In this document: one piece after another, positions 46,869-55,444 of the stretch
Position numbering within the stretch: the first letter of the stretch is position 1
Layout: each line of letters starts with the position of its first letter
DNA from: Lachnospiraceae bacterium
GTDB taxonomy: Bacteria; Bacillota; Clostridia; Lachnospirales; Lachnospiraceae
DNA: 62,947 nt
Assembly (NCBI GenBank): GCA_017558865.1
Contig: JAFYTM010000121.1
Span: 1-62,947 of the forward strand
Reading direction: 5' to 3'
Notes under the pieces: model-generated
Told to the model about the DNA's origin: nothing
Database searches by the model: none
Seen by the model: the letters and a program-made list of their open reading frames with translations, nothing else
Position numbers and translations under genes: made by a program

Positions 46869-47150
46869 TTAATTACATCCGCAGTCGTCAAAAGGCGGAC
46901 GAGGCGGTCTTGGCGGTGGAGGCGGAACTGGTCGTGCTTCCGGGCATCCACATCCATCATTTCTATCCCGACGTTCCATCTCTCTTTCACATTCCCGATT
47001 ACGCTCTTTTTCCCAGTTTCGTTCTCTTTCACGGCTGCGTTCTCTTTCATGTTTGTGATGGCATTCCGAGTGATGACATACGCATCCACAGCTGTTGTTG
47101 TGATTACCGCAGCAAAGTAAAAGTAATATAATCCAGATATAACTATTCAT
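46869..47150 (-). CDS. small Cys- and Arg/Glu-rich protein
   Basis: This 93-residue protein begins with a short hydrophobic segment (IWIILLLLCC), then has a Cys/His cluster (CGCVCHHSECHHKH), a run of alternating Arg and Glu (about 35-65), a second Cys pair (CGCPE), a proline stretch and CGCN at the end. AGGAG lies 8 bases before the ATG, which makes a real gene likely despite the odd composition. The Cys/His groups could bind metal or cross-link, as in spore-coat proteins, but no family is recognised. A random-looking frame on the other strand covers the same bases and lacks these signs. Confidence 0.65.
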   Translation of the reverse strand: MNSYIWIILLLLCCGNHNNSCGCVCHHSECHHKHERERSRERERNWEKERNRECEREMERRDRNDGCGCPEARPVPPPPPRPPRPPFDDCGCN

Positions 47151-47228
47151 GCGTTCAACTCCTTTCTGCTATAGACTATGCAAAAGGTTCGTTTTTGACA
47201 AAGAAAAATGCAAGCTGTAAGAACAAAC

Positions 47229-47257
47229 TTGCATCACAGACGGTATTTTGATATAGT
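47229..47257 (+). promoter_or_regulatory. sigma-A promoter of dapF
   Basis: TTGCAT (47229-47234), 17 bases, then TATAGT (47252-47257). An inverted repeat ATGCAAG / CTTGCAT (47208-47214 and 47228-47234) overlaps the -35 box and may be a regulator site. Confidence 0.55.
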
Positions 47258-47294
47258 GGACAGAGAGAATTCCTTGAAAGATGGAGGATATAGA

Positions 47295-48146
47295 ATGAAA
47301 TTTACGAAGATGCATGGCATTGGCAATGATTATGTATATGTGGATTGTACCAGGAAAGAATTAAAGAATCCTGCAGAGATTTCTCGGTTTGTCAGTGATC
47401 GTCATTATGGAATTGGTTCCGATGGATTGATTTTGATCAAAAGCTCAGAAGTGGCAGATTTTCAGATGGCGATGTATAATGCCGATGGTTCCCAGAGTGA
47501 GATGTGCGGCAATGGGATTCGCTGTGTGGCAAAATATGTATATGATTATGGTCTGACAGAGAAAGAGGAGATTGCGATTGAAACATTGGCAGGAATCAAA
47601 TATCTGAAGCTGACGATAGAAAATGGAAAAGTATCCAAAGTCCGTGTCAACATGGGTGAACCGATTCTGGAGCCGGAGAAGATTCCAGTGACAGCAGATC
47701 AGAATCCGGTTGTTATGGAGTCGATTGAAGTTTGCGGGAAAGAGTGGAAGATGACCTGTGTGTCTATGGGGAATCCTCATGCGATTGTTTTTATTGATAC
47801 ACCAGTGAAGGAGTTTCCTCTGGAGGAGATTGGACCGTATTTTGAAAATCATGAAAGATTTCCGCGTCGTACCAATACGGAATTTGTGAAGGTACTGGAT
47901 CGTCAGACGATGGATATGCGTGTCTGGGAGAGGGGATCTGGTGAAACGCTTGCATGCGGTACCGGAACCTGTGCAACTGCCGTAGCAGGTGTGCTGTGTG
48001 GTCTGTGTGAACGAAAAGTGCTTGTGCATCTTTTGGGCGGAGATCTGGAGATTGAATGGAGCGAAGAGGATAACTGTGTGTATATGACAGGTTCGGCGAC
48101 AACGGTATTTGACGGTGAGATTGTCCTGCCGAATGGGATGGAATAA
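47295..48146 (+). CDS. dapF: diaminopimelate epimerase
   Basis: DapF converts LL- to meso-diaminopimelate for lysine and peptidoglycan. The 283-residue protein has both catalytic cysteine motifs, MCGNGIRC and ACGTGTCA. The ATG at 47295 is chosen for GGAGG 7-8 bases upstream and because it begins at the family-typical [13 protein letters not shown]; an in-frame start at 47208 falls within the promoter. It is followed two bases later by a large membrane protein, an unusual partner. Confidence 0.95.
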   Translation: MKFTKMHGIGNDYVYVDCTRKELKNPAEISRFVSDRHYGIGSDGLILIKSSEVADFQMAMYNADGSQSEMCGNGIRCVAKYVYDYGLTEKEEIAIETLAGIKYLKLTIENGKVSKVRVNMGEPILEPEKIPVTADQNPVVMESIEVCGKEWKMTCVSMGNPHAIVFIDTPVKEFPLEEIGPYFENHERFPRRTNTEFVKVLDRQTMDMRVWERGSGETLACGTGTCATAVAGVLCGLCERKVLVHLLGGDLEIEWSEEDNCVYMTGSATTVFDGEIVLPNGME

Positions 48147-48148
48147 AT

Positions 48149-50197
48149 ATGAACTTCTGGAATGGATGCAAAAAAGCAGTATATATGATATTATTTGCGG
48201 TTGTGTTGCCGTTGAGTGCATATGTATGCTACGGTGCGCTGGATACATTGAAGTATGCAGATGTACTTCAGGGGATTCTGCGTGGAAAAATGATCCCCAT
48301 CTTTTTGATGGGGACTTCTTTTTTTCTGCTGATTTTTTTTCTTGGAGTGCTGAAAAAAATATTGCCGATTGTGGAACAGTATGAGAAAAAAGTAATTCCT
48401 GTATTATTTGGAATAATGATTATTTTTCAGATATTGATGGTACTGACGGTACGGACATCTTTACGTTATGATCATTTGAAAATATTTGATACAGCGGTGG
48501 CTCTGCTGGAAAAACAGACGATTGCGGAAACGCATTTTCATCATTATTTTATGAAGTATCCGAATAACATTCCGCTTTGTTTGTTTACTTGCTTTTTTCT
48601 GAAAGTTGCTTCGATACTGGGTATCCCTCAAGTTCACTGGATGGAGCTGATGAAGCTGATTAATCTGGTGTTTATGAACGTGGGACTGTGGTGTACGTAT
48701 GATCTGGTGTGCAGATATCGTTCCAGGCGAACAGGAATCACCTTGTTATTGTTCTTGCTTGTGAATCCTTTGTGGTATCTTCTGGGGCAGATGTATTACA
48801 CGTCTACGATTTCACTGGCTTTTTCCATGGGTGCGGTATGGCTGTTTGACAGGGCACGCAGACAGGAAAAACTGTGGATAAAATATATGATGTATCTGCT
48901 GGTGGGTATCTTACTGGCAGTGGGATTTAAGATTCGGGCAACCGTTATCATTACCATTGCGTCACTTTTGATTTATGCGGTTTTGCAGTTAAAAAATATG
49001 AGTACATCCAAAGAAGCAGTCAGTTTTCTTGCAGTGACTGCAGGGCTGATCATCGTGTTTTCTGCTTATGGAAAGCTGGAAGAACGTTATGCGGGATTTG
49101 ATCCTTCGGAGACTGGCTATCCGACAATTCACTGGGTTATGATGAGTGCACAGGGAGAAGGTCAGTATAACAGTGCAGACGATGCCTATACGGGTTCGTT
49201 CGATACGAAGGAAGAACGGACGCAGGCGGCATATGTCCGGTTGAAGGAACGGATTGTACAGATGGGGCCAAAGGGGCTTTTGACATTGTTTCGCAACAAG
49301 CTAAGAGTAGCATTTTCTGACGGGACGGATGATTATTATTCCCTGTTCCGTACGATGAGGGAGACCTCCTGGCTGCAGAAATATATGAATGGAAGCAGAA
49401 GTGATTATCTGGCAGTGTATCTGCACAGCTACCATAGTCTGCTGATGGGACTGGTTCTTGCGGCACTGGTTTACAGAGCTTTCCGTGGAGAACGAAGCTT
49501 TTTAGATATTTTTATTTTTAATATTTGTGGTGCCTATCTGTTTTATCTGATCTGGGAGGTCGATCATGCTTACAGTGTGCCGTTTATGCTGATGTTTCTT
49601 TTATGGGCAGCAGATGGATTCCAACATATGTTGACGATCTATCAGGTGCTTTGTGAAAAAATAAAAGTTTTTCGTCTGGCACCAGGAGCAGCGTGTTGTG
49701 GTCTTGCATTTGTTTATGCAGGTATTGTTTTGCTGGTGCATCGTTCAGGTGTGCCGGTACGGGAATATTCTGTGCTGCAGGATCAGGAGACAAGTGAGAG
49801 CCTTGTGCTGCAGACAGATTTTGTTCAGACCTTCTGTACTGGGAAAGCATTCGATCATGTAGATATCTGGGTGGCGAACTGGGATGGAGCAGCGAATGAT
49901 TCTGTATATGATTTGCAGATCCTGGATGAAGATGACAAGATAGTAGCTGAGGGTGAGATTGTTGGAGCAATAGCTCCATGTATCAATTCTTATACGGTAG
50001 CATTTGAGAAAGTAGTTCCTGACAGGGAGCAGACGTATCGAATTGAGGTTTGTCTGAGAAACCCGGATTGTGCAGTCAAAACGGATTTTTTGTATTATCA
50101 GTCCGGGGTATGGGATATGTATGAAAAAGGTGCGCTTTATGCACCGGAACAAATAGAAAATGTGGATCTGGCATTTGCCGTCTATGAAGAAAGATAA
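48149..50197 (+). CDS. large polytopic membrane protein, GT39/PMT-like
   Basis: The 682-residue protein has about 12 membrane helices in its first 540 residues and a C-terminal extracytoplasmic beta-rich domain (about 545-680). The early loop with acidic residue after helix 3 (RYDHLKIFDTAVALL) and FKIRATVIITIASLL recall GT-C glycosyltransferases of the PMT/ArnT group, but the match is loose. It could transfer a lipid-linked sugar outside the membrane. It lies two bases after dapF and close before the MBL-fold gene, so the three may be one transcript. Confidence 0.68.
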   Translation: MNFWNGCKKAVYMILFAVVLPLSAYVCYGALDTLKYADVLQGILRGKMIPIFLMGTSFFLLIFFLGVLKKILPIVEQYEKKVIPVLFGIMIIFQILMVLTVRTSLRYDHLKIFDTAVALLEKQTIAETHFHHYFMKYPNNIPLCLFTCFFLKVASILGIPQVHWMELMKLINLVFMNVGLWCTYDLVCRYRSRRTGITLLLFLLVNPLWYLLGQMYYTSTISLAFSMGAVWLFDRARRQEKLWIKYMMYLLVGILLAVGFKIRATVIITIASLLIYAVLQLKNMSTSKEAVSFLAVTAGLIIVFSAYGKLEERYAGFDPSETGYPTIHWVMMSAQGEGQYNSADDAYTGSFDTKEERTQAAYVRLKERIVQMGPKGLLTLFRNKLRVAFSDGTDDYYSLFRTMRETSWLQKYMNGSRSDYLAVYLHSYHSLLMGLVLAALVYRAFRGERSFLDIFIFNICGAYLFYLIWEVDHAYSVPFMLMFLLWAADGFQHMLTIYQVLCEKIKVFRLAPGAACCGLAFVYAGIVLLVHRSGVPVREYSVLQDQETSESLVLQTDFVQTFCTGKAFDHVDIWVANWDGAANDSVYDLQILDEDDKIVAEGEIVGAIAPCINSYTVAFEKVVPDREQTYRIEVCLRNPDCAVKTDFLYYQSGVWDMYEKGALYAPEQIENVDLAFAVYEER

Positions 50198-50218
50198 GAT
50201 TGGAAAAAAGGGGAAAGA

Positions 50219-50233
50219 ATGAAACAGCTATGA
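50219..50233 (+). other. possible four-codon leader frame before the MBL gene
   Basis: ATG AAA CAG CTA TGA has a better-placed ribosome binding site (AAGGGGA) than the MBL start itself, and its stop overlaps that start as ATGA (50230-50233). It may couple translation into the MBL gene, or it may be chance. Confidence 0.25.
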
Positions 50234-51042
50234 AAGCAACCGTATTGATCGACAATCTGACGCAGGGAACTTTGTTGCCGGAATGGGGACTTTCCATTTA
50301 TATTGAGTATGAGGGACATAAGATTCTGCTGGATACAGGTGCTTCTGATAAATTTGCCCGGAATGCATCCAAACTCGGAATTGATTTGAGTAACGTGGAA
50401 TTTGGTGTATTGTCTCATGCTCATTATGATCATGCGGATGGTATGTCAGTATTTTTTGAAAATAATGCAAAGGCATCCTTTTATTTAAGGGAAGGTACGC
50501 AGGGAAACTGCTATGGAAAGCGATGGATTTTTCATAAGTATATTGGAATTCAGAAAAAAATTTTAAAAGATTACAGAGATCGGATTATCTATGTCAGTGC
50601 TGATCAAGAGGTGATTTCTGGAGTAAGACTTCTTCCACATCATACGAAAGGGCTGGAACAGTTCGGAAAGAAAAATTTTCTTTATGTCAAGAAAGGGATA
50701 CGATATTTTCCGGATTCTTTTGAGCATGAGCAGAGTCTGGTGTTTGAGACCGGGAAGGGGCTGGTTATTTTTAACAGCTGTTCTCATGGAGGTGCGGACA
50801 ATATTATTCAGGAGGTCGCCGCTGCATATCCGGGTAGGAAAATCTATGCTTTGATCGGAGGCTTTCATCTGTATCATTCCACGGAAGAAGAGATTCGTGC
50901 TTTGGCAGACAGGATCAGGCAGACTGGTATTCAGAAGATTTATACGGGTCATTGCACAGGACAGCCTGCGTATGATATTTTGAAAGAACAGCTTGGGGAA
51001 CAGGCAGAACAGTTAAAAACAGGAATGGAGATTTTAGTGTAA
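50230..51042 (+). CDS. MBL-fold metallo-hydrolase
   Basis: The 270-residue protein has the metallo-beta-lactamase zinc motif SHAHYDHADG, then NSCSHGGADN, GGFHLYH and GHCTGQ. It resembles the branch annotated as dihydropterin-phosphate-synthase-like MBL proteins, whose true substrate in gut Firmicutes is unclear. The ATG at 50230 gives the family-typical start MKATVLIDN. The strong AAGGGG signal is 13 or more bases upstream and points instead to an overlapping four-codon frame. A TTG at 50200 is in frame but lacks a ribosome binding site. Confidence 0.85.
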   Translation: MKATVLIDNLTQGTLLPEWGLSIYIEYEGHKILLDTGASDKFARNASKLGIDLSNVEFGVLSHAHYDHADGMSVFFENNAKASFYLREGTQGNCYGKRWIFHKYIGIQKKILKDYRDRIIYVSADQEVISGVRLLPHHTKGLEQFGKKNFLYVKKGIRYFPDSFEHEQSLVFETGKGLVIFNSCSHGGADNIIQEVAAAYPGRKIYALIGGFHLYHSTEEEIRALADRIRQTGIQKIYTGHCTGQPAYDILKEQLGEQAEQLKTGMEILV

Positions 51043-51055
51043 AGGAGAACTGATT

Positions 51056-51289
51056 ATGAATCCTGCATCAATTATGAAAATTATGAATGCAAAAAATAAA
51101 TTTACGGCGAATCATCCCAAATTCGTTTGTTTTTTAAGTGCTGTTTTTTCTCGCGGCATAGAAGCGGGAACAGTGATCGAACTGACGGTAACAAGACCGG
51201 GGGAAGCACCCATCACTACAAATATAAAAGTACAGCAGTCGGATCTGGAACTTTTACAGGAGCTGAAAACACTTTCCGGGCAGATGTAG
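51056..51289 (+). CDS. small conserved-type protein of unknown function
   Basis: This 77-residue cytoplasmic protein has no signal or membrane segment. Its start MNPASIMKIMNAKNKFTANHP is followed by a beta-rich middle (GTVIELTVTRPG) and a helical end. AAAGGAG lies before the ATG, and the gene fits tightly between the MBL and amidase genes, so it is likely real. I do not recognise a family. Confidence 0.75.
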   Translation: MNPASIMKIMNAKNKFTANHPKFVCFLSAVFSRGIEAGTVIELTVTRPGEAPITTNIKVQQSDLELLQELKTLSGQM

Positions 51290-51325
51290 AAATATTGCCT
51301 GTATAGAGAAAAGAAAGGAAAGTTC

Positions 51326-52192
51326 ATGAAAAAATGGATCTGTAGAAGTTTTTCAGTTTTGTTTTTAGTGCTGTTAACTGGCTGCGGATCTTCTGTATCA
51401 GAAGAAGTGGAAGTATCTGCAGCTAAACCTGTTGAAATGGAGATGTCTGTAGAAGCACCAGTTGAACCATCAACAGAATCAGAGAAAGTTCAGGAAGAAG
51501 AGGAAGAGATTCTGGAACAGACAGCTCCTCCAGAAGTTGAGCTGGAAGAAGAATCAGCTACAAATGGTTATCTGGTTGTGATCGATGCTGGTCATCAGCA
51601 GAAGGGAAATTCCGAAAAGGAACCGATTGGTCCAGGTGCAGCGCAGACGAAGGCAAAAGTAACTGGAGGGACAACTGGAAGGACAACCGGACTGAAAGAA
51701 TATGAGTTAAATCTTCAGGTTGCTTTGAAGTTGGAGAAGATTCTTCAGGAGCGTGGATATGAAGTGCTGATGGTGCGTACGGTTCATGAAGTGAATATGA
51801 GCAACAGTGAACGTGCAGCTGTGGCAAATGAAGCAGATGCAGATGTATTTATCCGTATTCATGCCAATGGTTCGGATAACAGCAGTGTGAATGGTGCGAT
51901 GACGATCTGCCAGACGCGTTCTAATCCTTATAACGGAGAACTGTATGAGCAGAGCAGGGCTTTGTCAGACTGTGTTCTGGAGGCTTTTGTGGAAAAGACA
52001 GGCGCAAAAAAGCAGCGTGTGTGGGAAACGGATACGATGAGCGGGATTAACTGGGCCAATGTACCGACGACAATTGTGGAGATGGGATATATGACCAATC
52101 CGACAGAAGATCAGAATATGGCATCGGAGGAATATCAGGATCTGATGGCAGAAGGTATGGCAGACGGGATTGATCGTTTTTTGCAGCGATAA
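51326..52192 (+). CDS. N-acetylmuramoyl-L-alanine amidase, lipoprotein
   Basis: The 288-residue protein has a lipoprotein signal with LTGC (Cys20), an acidic Glu/Pro-rich linker (about 25-78) and an Amidase_3 domain (about 83-287). Zinc ligands are visible: DAGH, the Glu in GLKEYELN, RIHAN, and the catalytic Glu in VEMGYMTNP. It would cut the amide bond between MurNAc and the stem peptide at the outer face of the membrane. AAAGGAAAG precedes the ATG. A strong bidirectional terminator follows. Confidence 0.93.
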   Translation: MKKWICRSFSVLFLVLLTGCGSSVSEEVEVSAAKPVEMEMSVEAPVEPSTESEKVQEEEEEILEQTAPPEVELEEESATNGYLVVIDAGHQQKGNSEKEPIGPGAAQTKAKVTGGTTGRTTGLKEYELNLQVALKLEKILQERGYEVLMVRTVHEVNMSNSERAAVANEADADVFIRIHANGSDNSSVNGAMTICQTRSNPYNGELYEQSRALSDCVLEAFVEKTGAKKQRVWETDTMSGINWANVPTTIVEMGYMTNPTEDQNMASEEYQDLMAEGMADGIDRFLQR

Positions 52193-52206
52193 AAAACGAA
52201 GAAAAT

Positions 52207-52240
52207 AAAAAAGAGACGCTTATGCGTCTCTTTTTTATTT
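52207..52240. terminator. bidirectional terminator
   Basis: A 13-bp stem (AAAAAAGAGACGC / GCGTCTCTTTTTT) with loop TTAT gives a T-run on both strands and serves the amidase on one side and the cold-shock gene on the other. Confidence 0.88.
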
Positions 52241-52337
52241 TCCAGTCTCGCAAATCGGCATAATTCTCAATTTAAAAATATATAAAAGCTTGTTACTTAT
52301 ATCTATTTTAACATAAGAACCTGTAGAAATGTTCAGA

Positions 52338-52538
52338 TTAGAGTTTGGTTACGTTTGTAGCCTGTGGTCCTTTTGCTCCGTTGACAACTTCAAATTCAAC
52401 AGCCTGGCCTTCTTCCAGAGACTTGAAGCCTTCCATGTTCAGACCTGAGTAGTGAACGAATACGTCATTACCCTGCTCATCAGAGATAAATCCGTAGCCT
52501 TTCTGGTTGTTGAACCACTTAACTGTACCTTTATTCAT
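52338..52538 (-). CDS. csp: cold-shock protein, CspA family
   Basis: The 66-residue protein is a single cold-shock domain with RNA-binding motifs KGYGFI (RNP1) and VFVHY (RNP2). It binds single-stranded RNA and DNA and loosens RNA structure. AAGGAGG lies 7 bases before the ATG. A consensus promoter at 52585-52613 leaves a leader of about 40 bases, short for the long cold-regulated leader of E. coli cspA. Confidence 0.96.
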   Translation of the reverse strand: MNKGTVKWFNNQKGYGFISDEQGNDVFVHYSGLNMEGFKSLEEGQAVEFEVVNGAKGPQATNVTKL

Positions 52539-52584
52539 AATGGTACCTCCTTACATTGAATACATGCATAAAACGCACAGACTA

Positions 52585-52613
52585 AGATTACCATAGTTTA
52601 TGGTGAGTGTCAA
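52585..52613 (-). promoter_or_regulatory. sigma-A promoter of the cold-shock gene
   Basis: Minus strand TTGACA (52608-52613, perfect consensus), 17 bases, TAATCT (52585-52590). Confidence 0.72.
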
Positions 52614-52710
52614 ATAAAATCGAATGACAAAGCAGGACAAGGGAAGAGAAAAATCGACGGTTCTAAAGCGGAAAAATCAGACATATGATGGATAATAACG
52701 GGGTCAGGGA

Positions 52711-53811
52711 ATGGTATTATTGCGTCGGATTTTATTTGTAAATTTTATGATTTTGACAGTATTTGCCAGTGTTTCTTACTGGACGGAGGAAAAGGAAAAA
52801 CTGGAATTGACGATGGCAGAACCAATGAAAATAAAGCAGAATGCAACGGAGGAAGTGAAAGCGGACTATATCAAGTGGGTTGATTTTGGAGTGTCTAAAT
52901 TTGCATTGTCAGAAGCCTATGAATATGACAGGGATACATATGGAACAGATTATCATATTAGTTGGATTGATCTTCTGGCATGGGTAGCATCTCATACAGG
53001 CGGAGTTTTTGATAACGATCGTACAGTATATCAGCATATGGATTTGCTTAAAGAGAAAATCAGCCAGGGTGAAAAGTTGGAAAAACTGGTGAAGGATCTG
53101 CAGTATTTTCCTTATTATCAGGAAGCTTATGAAGCGGTCCTTGGCGGAATGGTCGGGGAGTATGAGATTGAAATACCAGTGGCGGGAGAAGAAGGAAAGA
53201 AGGTATGGGAAAAGAAATATGGTCTGAAAGCTTTTCATCCAATTGCAAAAGGATTTCCGTACAGTGATTATGATGATTTTGGAGTATCCAGAACATACGG
53301 ATATCGAAGGAATCATCTGGGACATGATCTCATGGGGCAAACGGGTACACCAGTTGTGGCGGTTGAATCAGGGTATATTGAAGCACTTGGGTGGAATCAG
53401 TATGGCGGATGGAGGATTGGAATTCGAAGTTTTGATAAAAAAAGATATTATTATTATGCCCATCTTCGACAGGGCTTTCCATGGCAGCCGGAGTTGAAAG
53501 AAGGCTCTGCTGTATTGGCAGGTGATGTCATCGGTTATATGGGGCATACTGGCTACAGTAAAACAGAGGATACCAATAATATTGATCAGACACATTTGCA
53601 TTTTGGCATGCAGCTGATTTTCGATGAATCACAGAAAGAAGGGAACAATGAAATATGGATTGATTGTTATCAGATCGTAAAATTTCTCTATTGTAATCAG
53701 ACGGAAGCGCGACGAAATGATGAGACAAAAGAATGGAGACGGATTTACCAGATGAAAGATCCTAATGCTGCTGCTTATGAGAGAAAGTTGGATTTTTCCA
53801 TGTATCCTTAA
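52711..53811 (+). CDS. M23-family metallopeptidase (LytM domain)
   Basis: The 366-residue protein has an N-terminal membrane anchor (about 5-24), a helical linker region and a C-terminal M23 endopeptidase domain (about 200-330). Zinc-site residues are seen in HLGHDLMG, YYAHLRQGF and THLHFGMQ. Such enzymes cut peptide crosslinks in the wall, and some inactive versions only activate amidases. Here the metal ligands look complete. The ATG follows GGGGTCAGGGA. It begins about 100 bases beyond the cold-shock promoter, on the opposite strand. Confidence 0.88.
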   Translation: MVLLRRILFVNFMILTVFASVSYWTEEKEKLELTMAEPMKIKQNATEEVKADYIKWVDFGVSKFALSEAYEYDRDTYGTDYHISWIDLLAWVASHTGGVFDNDRTVYQHMDLLKEKISQGEKLEKLVKDLQYFPYYQEAYEAVLGGMVGEYEIEIPVAGEEGKKVWEKKYGLKAFHPIAKGFPYSDYDDFGVSRTYGYRRNHLGHDLMGQTGTPVVAVESGYIEALGWNQYGGWRIGIRSFDKKRYYYYAHLRQGFPWQPELKEGSAVLAGDVIGYMGHTGYSKTEDTNNIDQTHLHFGMQLIFDESQKEGNNEIWIDCYQIVKFLYCNQTEARRNDETKEWRRIYQMKDPNAAAYERKLDFSMYP

Positions 53812-53848
53812 ATGAATACTGTATAGGGGAAGCAAGTGTTAAGATTCC

Positions 53849-53877
53849 TTAAGATGACTTTTTGTTGTTTTTATGAT
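53849..53877 (+). promoter_or_regulatory. candidate promoter of the amidohydrolase gene with a direct repeat
   Basis: TTAAGA (53849-53854), 17 bases, then TATGAT (53872-53877). The -35 region is the second of two TTAAGAT copies (53839-53845 and 53849-53855), one helical turn apart, a pattern used by some response regulators. Confidence 0.4.
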
Positions 53878-53902
53878 ATATTATAAAACAGAGGTGAAAT
53901 AC

Positions 53903-54760
53903 ATGTTTGGAGAATGTCATGCTCATATGATCATGGACGGAGTGAACTATAAAGCTGCGGTTGCACTGCATGGAAATGGTGTTTGTGAAGATGCTGTTCG
54001 TAAACATTTGAAGGAAAGTACAGATGCGGGTGTCCGGTTTATCAGAGACGGCGGGGATTCAAGATCAGTGTCAAAACTGGCAAAGGAGCTTGCACCGGAG
54101 TATGAGATTGATTATCGAACTCCTGTTTTTGCGATTCATAAAAAAGGACATTATGGTGGAATTGTCGGTTATTCTTTTGACGACTGGAAAGAGTATAAGG
54201 CGTTGATTGTCCGGGCAAAAGATGAGGGTGCTGATTTTATCAAGATTATGATCAGCGGTATTTTGGATTTTGCAAAGGCGGGTACGTTAACAGAAGATGG
54301 TCTTTCCAGGGATGAGATTCGATATATGATTGATGCTGCGCATGATGCAGGAATGGCAGTCATGGCGCATGGCAATGGAGATCCGACCTGTTTCTGGACA
54401 TTAGAGGCTGGAGTGGACAGTCTGGAACATGGATTTTTTATGGAAGAGGAGACGCTGCATCTGTTAGCAGAGAGACAGATTCCATGGATACCGACACTTT
54501 CTCCAGTGGGCAATCTGCTTGGATGCGGTCGTTTTCCTGATAAGGAAGTGCAGAAAAATCTGGAAATGCAGATGGAGCGGGTAGAAAAAGCGGCATCGCT
54601 TCATGCCTGCGTAGGACTTGGAAGTGATGCCGGAGCTTATCTGGTTCCTCATGGGAAAGGGACCTGGGATGAATATGAATATTTAAAATCTGCCGGAATT
54701 ACAGATGCAGTGATTCATCAGGCAGAAAAAAAGATTAAGGATATTTTTAAAAGATGGTAA
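53903..54760 (+). CDS. amidohydrolase-family metal-dependent hydrolase
   Basis: The 285-residue protein has the amidohydrolase barrel features ECHAHM, a Lys in DFIKIMISG (usual bridging-Lys position), MAHGNG, SLEHGFF and the catalytic Asp in GLGSDAGA. It resembles the imidazolonepropionase/prolidase-like branch; the substrate is unknown. The start at 53903 is chosen for GAGGTG just upstream. Its 3' end overlaps the converging HAD gene by 14 bases. Confidence 0.86.
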   Translation: MFGECHAHMIMDGVNYKAAVALHGNGVCEDAVRKHLKESTDAGVRFIRDGGDSRSVSKLAKELAPEYEIDYRTPVFAIHKKGHYGGIVGYSFDDWKEYKALIVRAKDEGADFIKIMISGILDFAKAGTLTEDGLSRDEIRYMIDAAHDAGMAVMAHGNGDPTCFWTLEAGVDSLEHGFFMEEETLHLLAERQIPWIPTLSPVGNLLGCGRFPDKEVQKNLEMQMERVEKAASLHACVGLGSDAGAYLVPHGKGTWDEYEYLKSAGITDAVIHQAEKKIKDIFKRW

Positions 54761-55376
54761 GCAGGTCGGAAAAATGTTCGATGGTGTAATCTGCTTCTTC
54801 TACTTTTCCGAAACCATAGGAAGCGTGGCAGAATGGAATGCCGGCTTCTGAGGAAGCAAGCTGATCTCCTTTGATATCGCCTACATAGATGGGATGATTT
54901 AAGTGATTGCGCTCTATGATCAGACGAATATTTGCTCCTTTGCCAAGACCGGTATTACCGGGACATTCAAAGTCTGTCACATATGGTGCAAGACCAGTTT
55001 TTTCAAGGAAAAGTTCAATGTAGCCTGCCTGACAGTTGCTGACGATGAAGATTTTATGATTTTTAGAAAGTTCACGGATTGTATCAGCTACTCCAGGATA
55101 CAGGATATCCTTGTTGTTTTCATGGAGGCGTTCATGCTCTCGTTCGCAGCAGGTATCCATCAGAGCATAGCGTTCCTTTTCTTCCAGAAAAGGGAAAATG
55201 ATATCAGCAATAGCGGAAAGCGGGCGTCCGAATAACTGTGAGAGTTGATAAGCAGTAAAATGTACTGGAATGTCATCCCGTGCATCAACGATTTCATTCC
55301 AGGCATCAGCTATGATGGAAGTGGAATCCCACAGGGTTCCATCAACGTCCAGTATCAGGCTGTCAGGTTTTAACAT
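54747..55376 (-). CDS. HAD-family phosphatase (phosphoglycolate phosphatase-like)
   Basis: The 209-residue protein has the HAD motif I DVDGTLWDS, a helical cap (about 16-80), motif II VSNCQ and late acidic motif YVGDIKGD. Such enzymes remove phosphate from small sugars or phosphoglycolate. The ATG at 55376 is chosen for AAAGGAGG upstream; longer frames upstream have no ribosome binding site. It converges on the amidohydrolase with a 14-base overlap and diverges from mutY. Confidence 0.88.
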   Translation of the reverse strand: MLKPDSLILDVDGTLWDSTSIIADAWNEIVDARDDIPVHFTAYQLSQLFGRPLSAIADIIFPFLEEKERYALMDTCCEREHERLHENNKDILYPGVADTIRELSKNHKIFIVSNCQAGYIELFLEKTGLAPYVTDFECPGNTGLGKGANIRLIIERNHLNHPIYVGDIKGDQLASSEAGIPFCHASYGFGKVEEADYTIEHFSDLLTIF

Positions 55377-55444
55377 ATATACATCCTCCTTTGTCTGTCT
55401 ATATTGTATTGGAATCAGAAGGAAAAGGCAAGGGATAAGGTGAG

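Noticed and set aside
46689..47131. Plus-strand frames over the small Cys-rich gene
   Set aside because: No ribosome binding site, and they run through the hairpin at 46830; the minus strand has AGGAG placed correctly.
47208..47294. N-terminal extension of dapF
   Set aside because: This region holds the predicted promoter, and the family start is at 47295.
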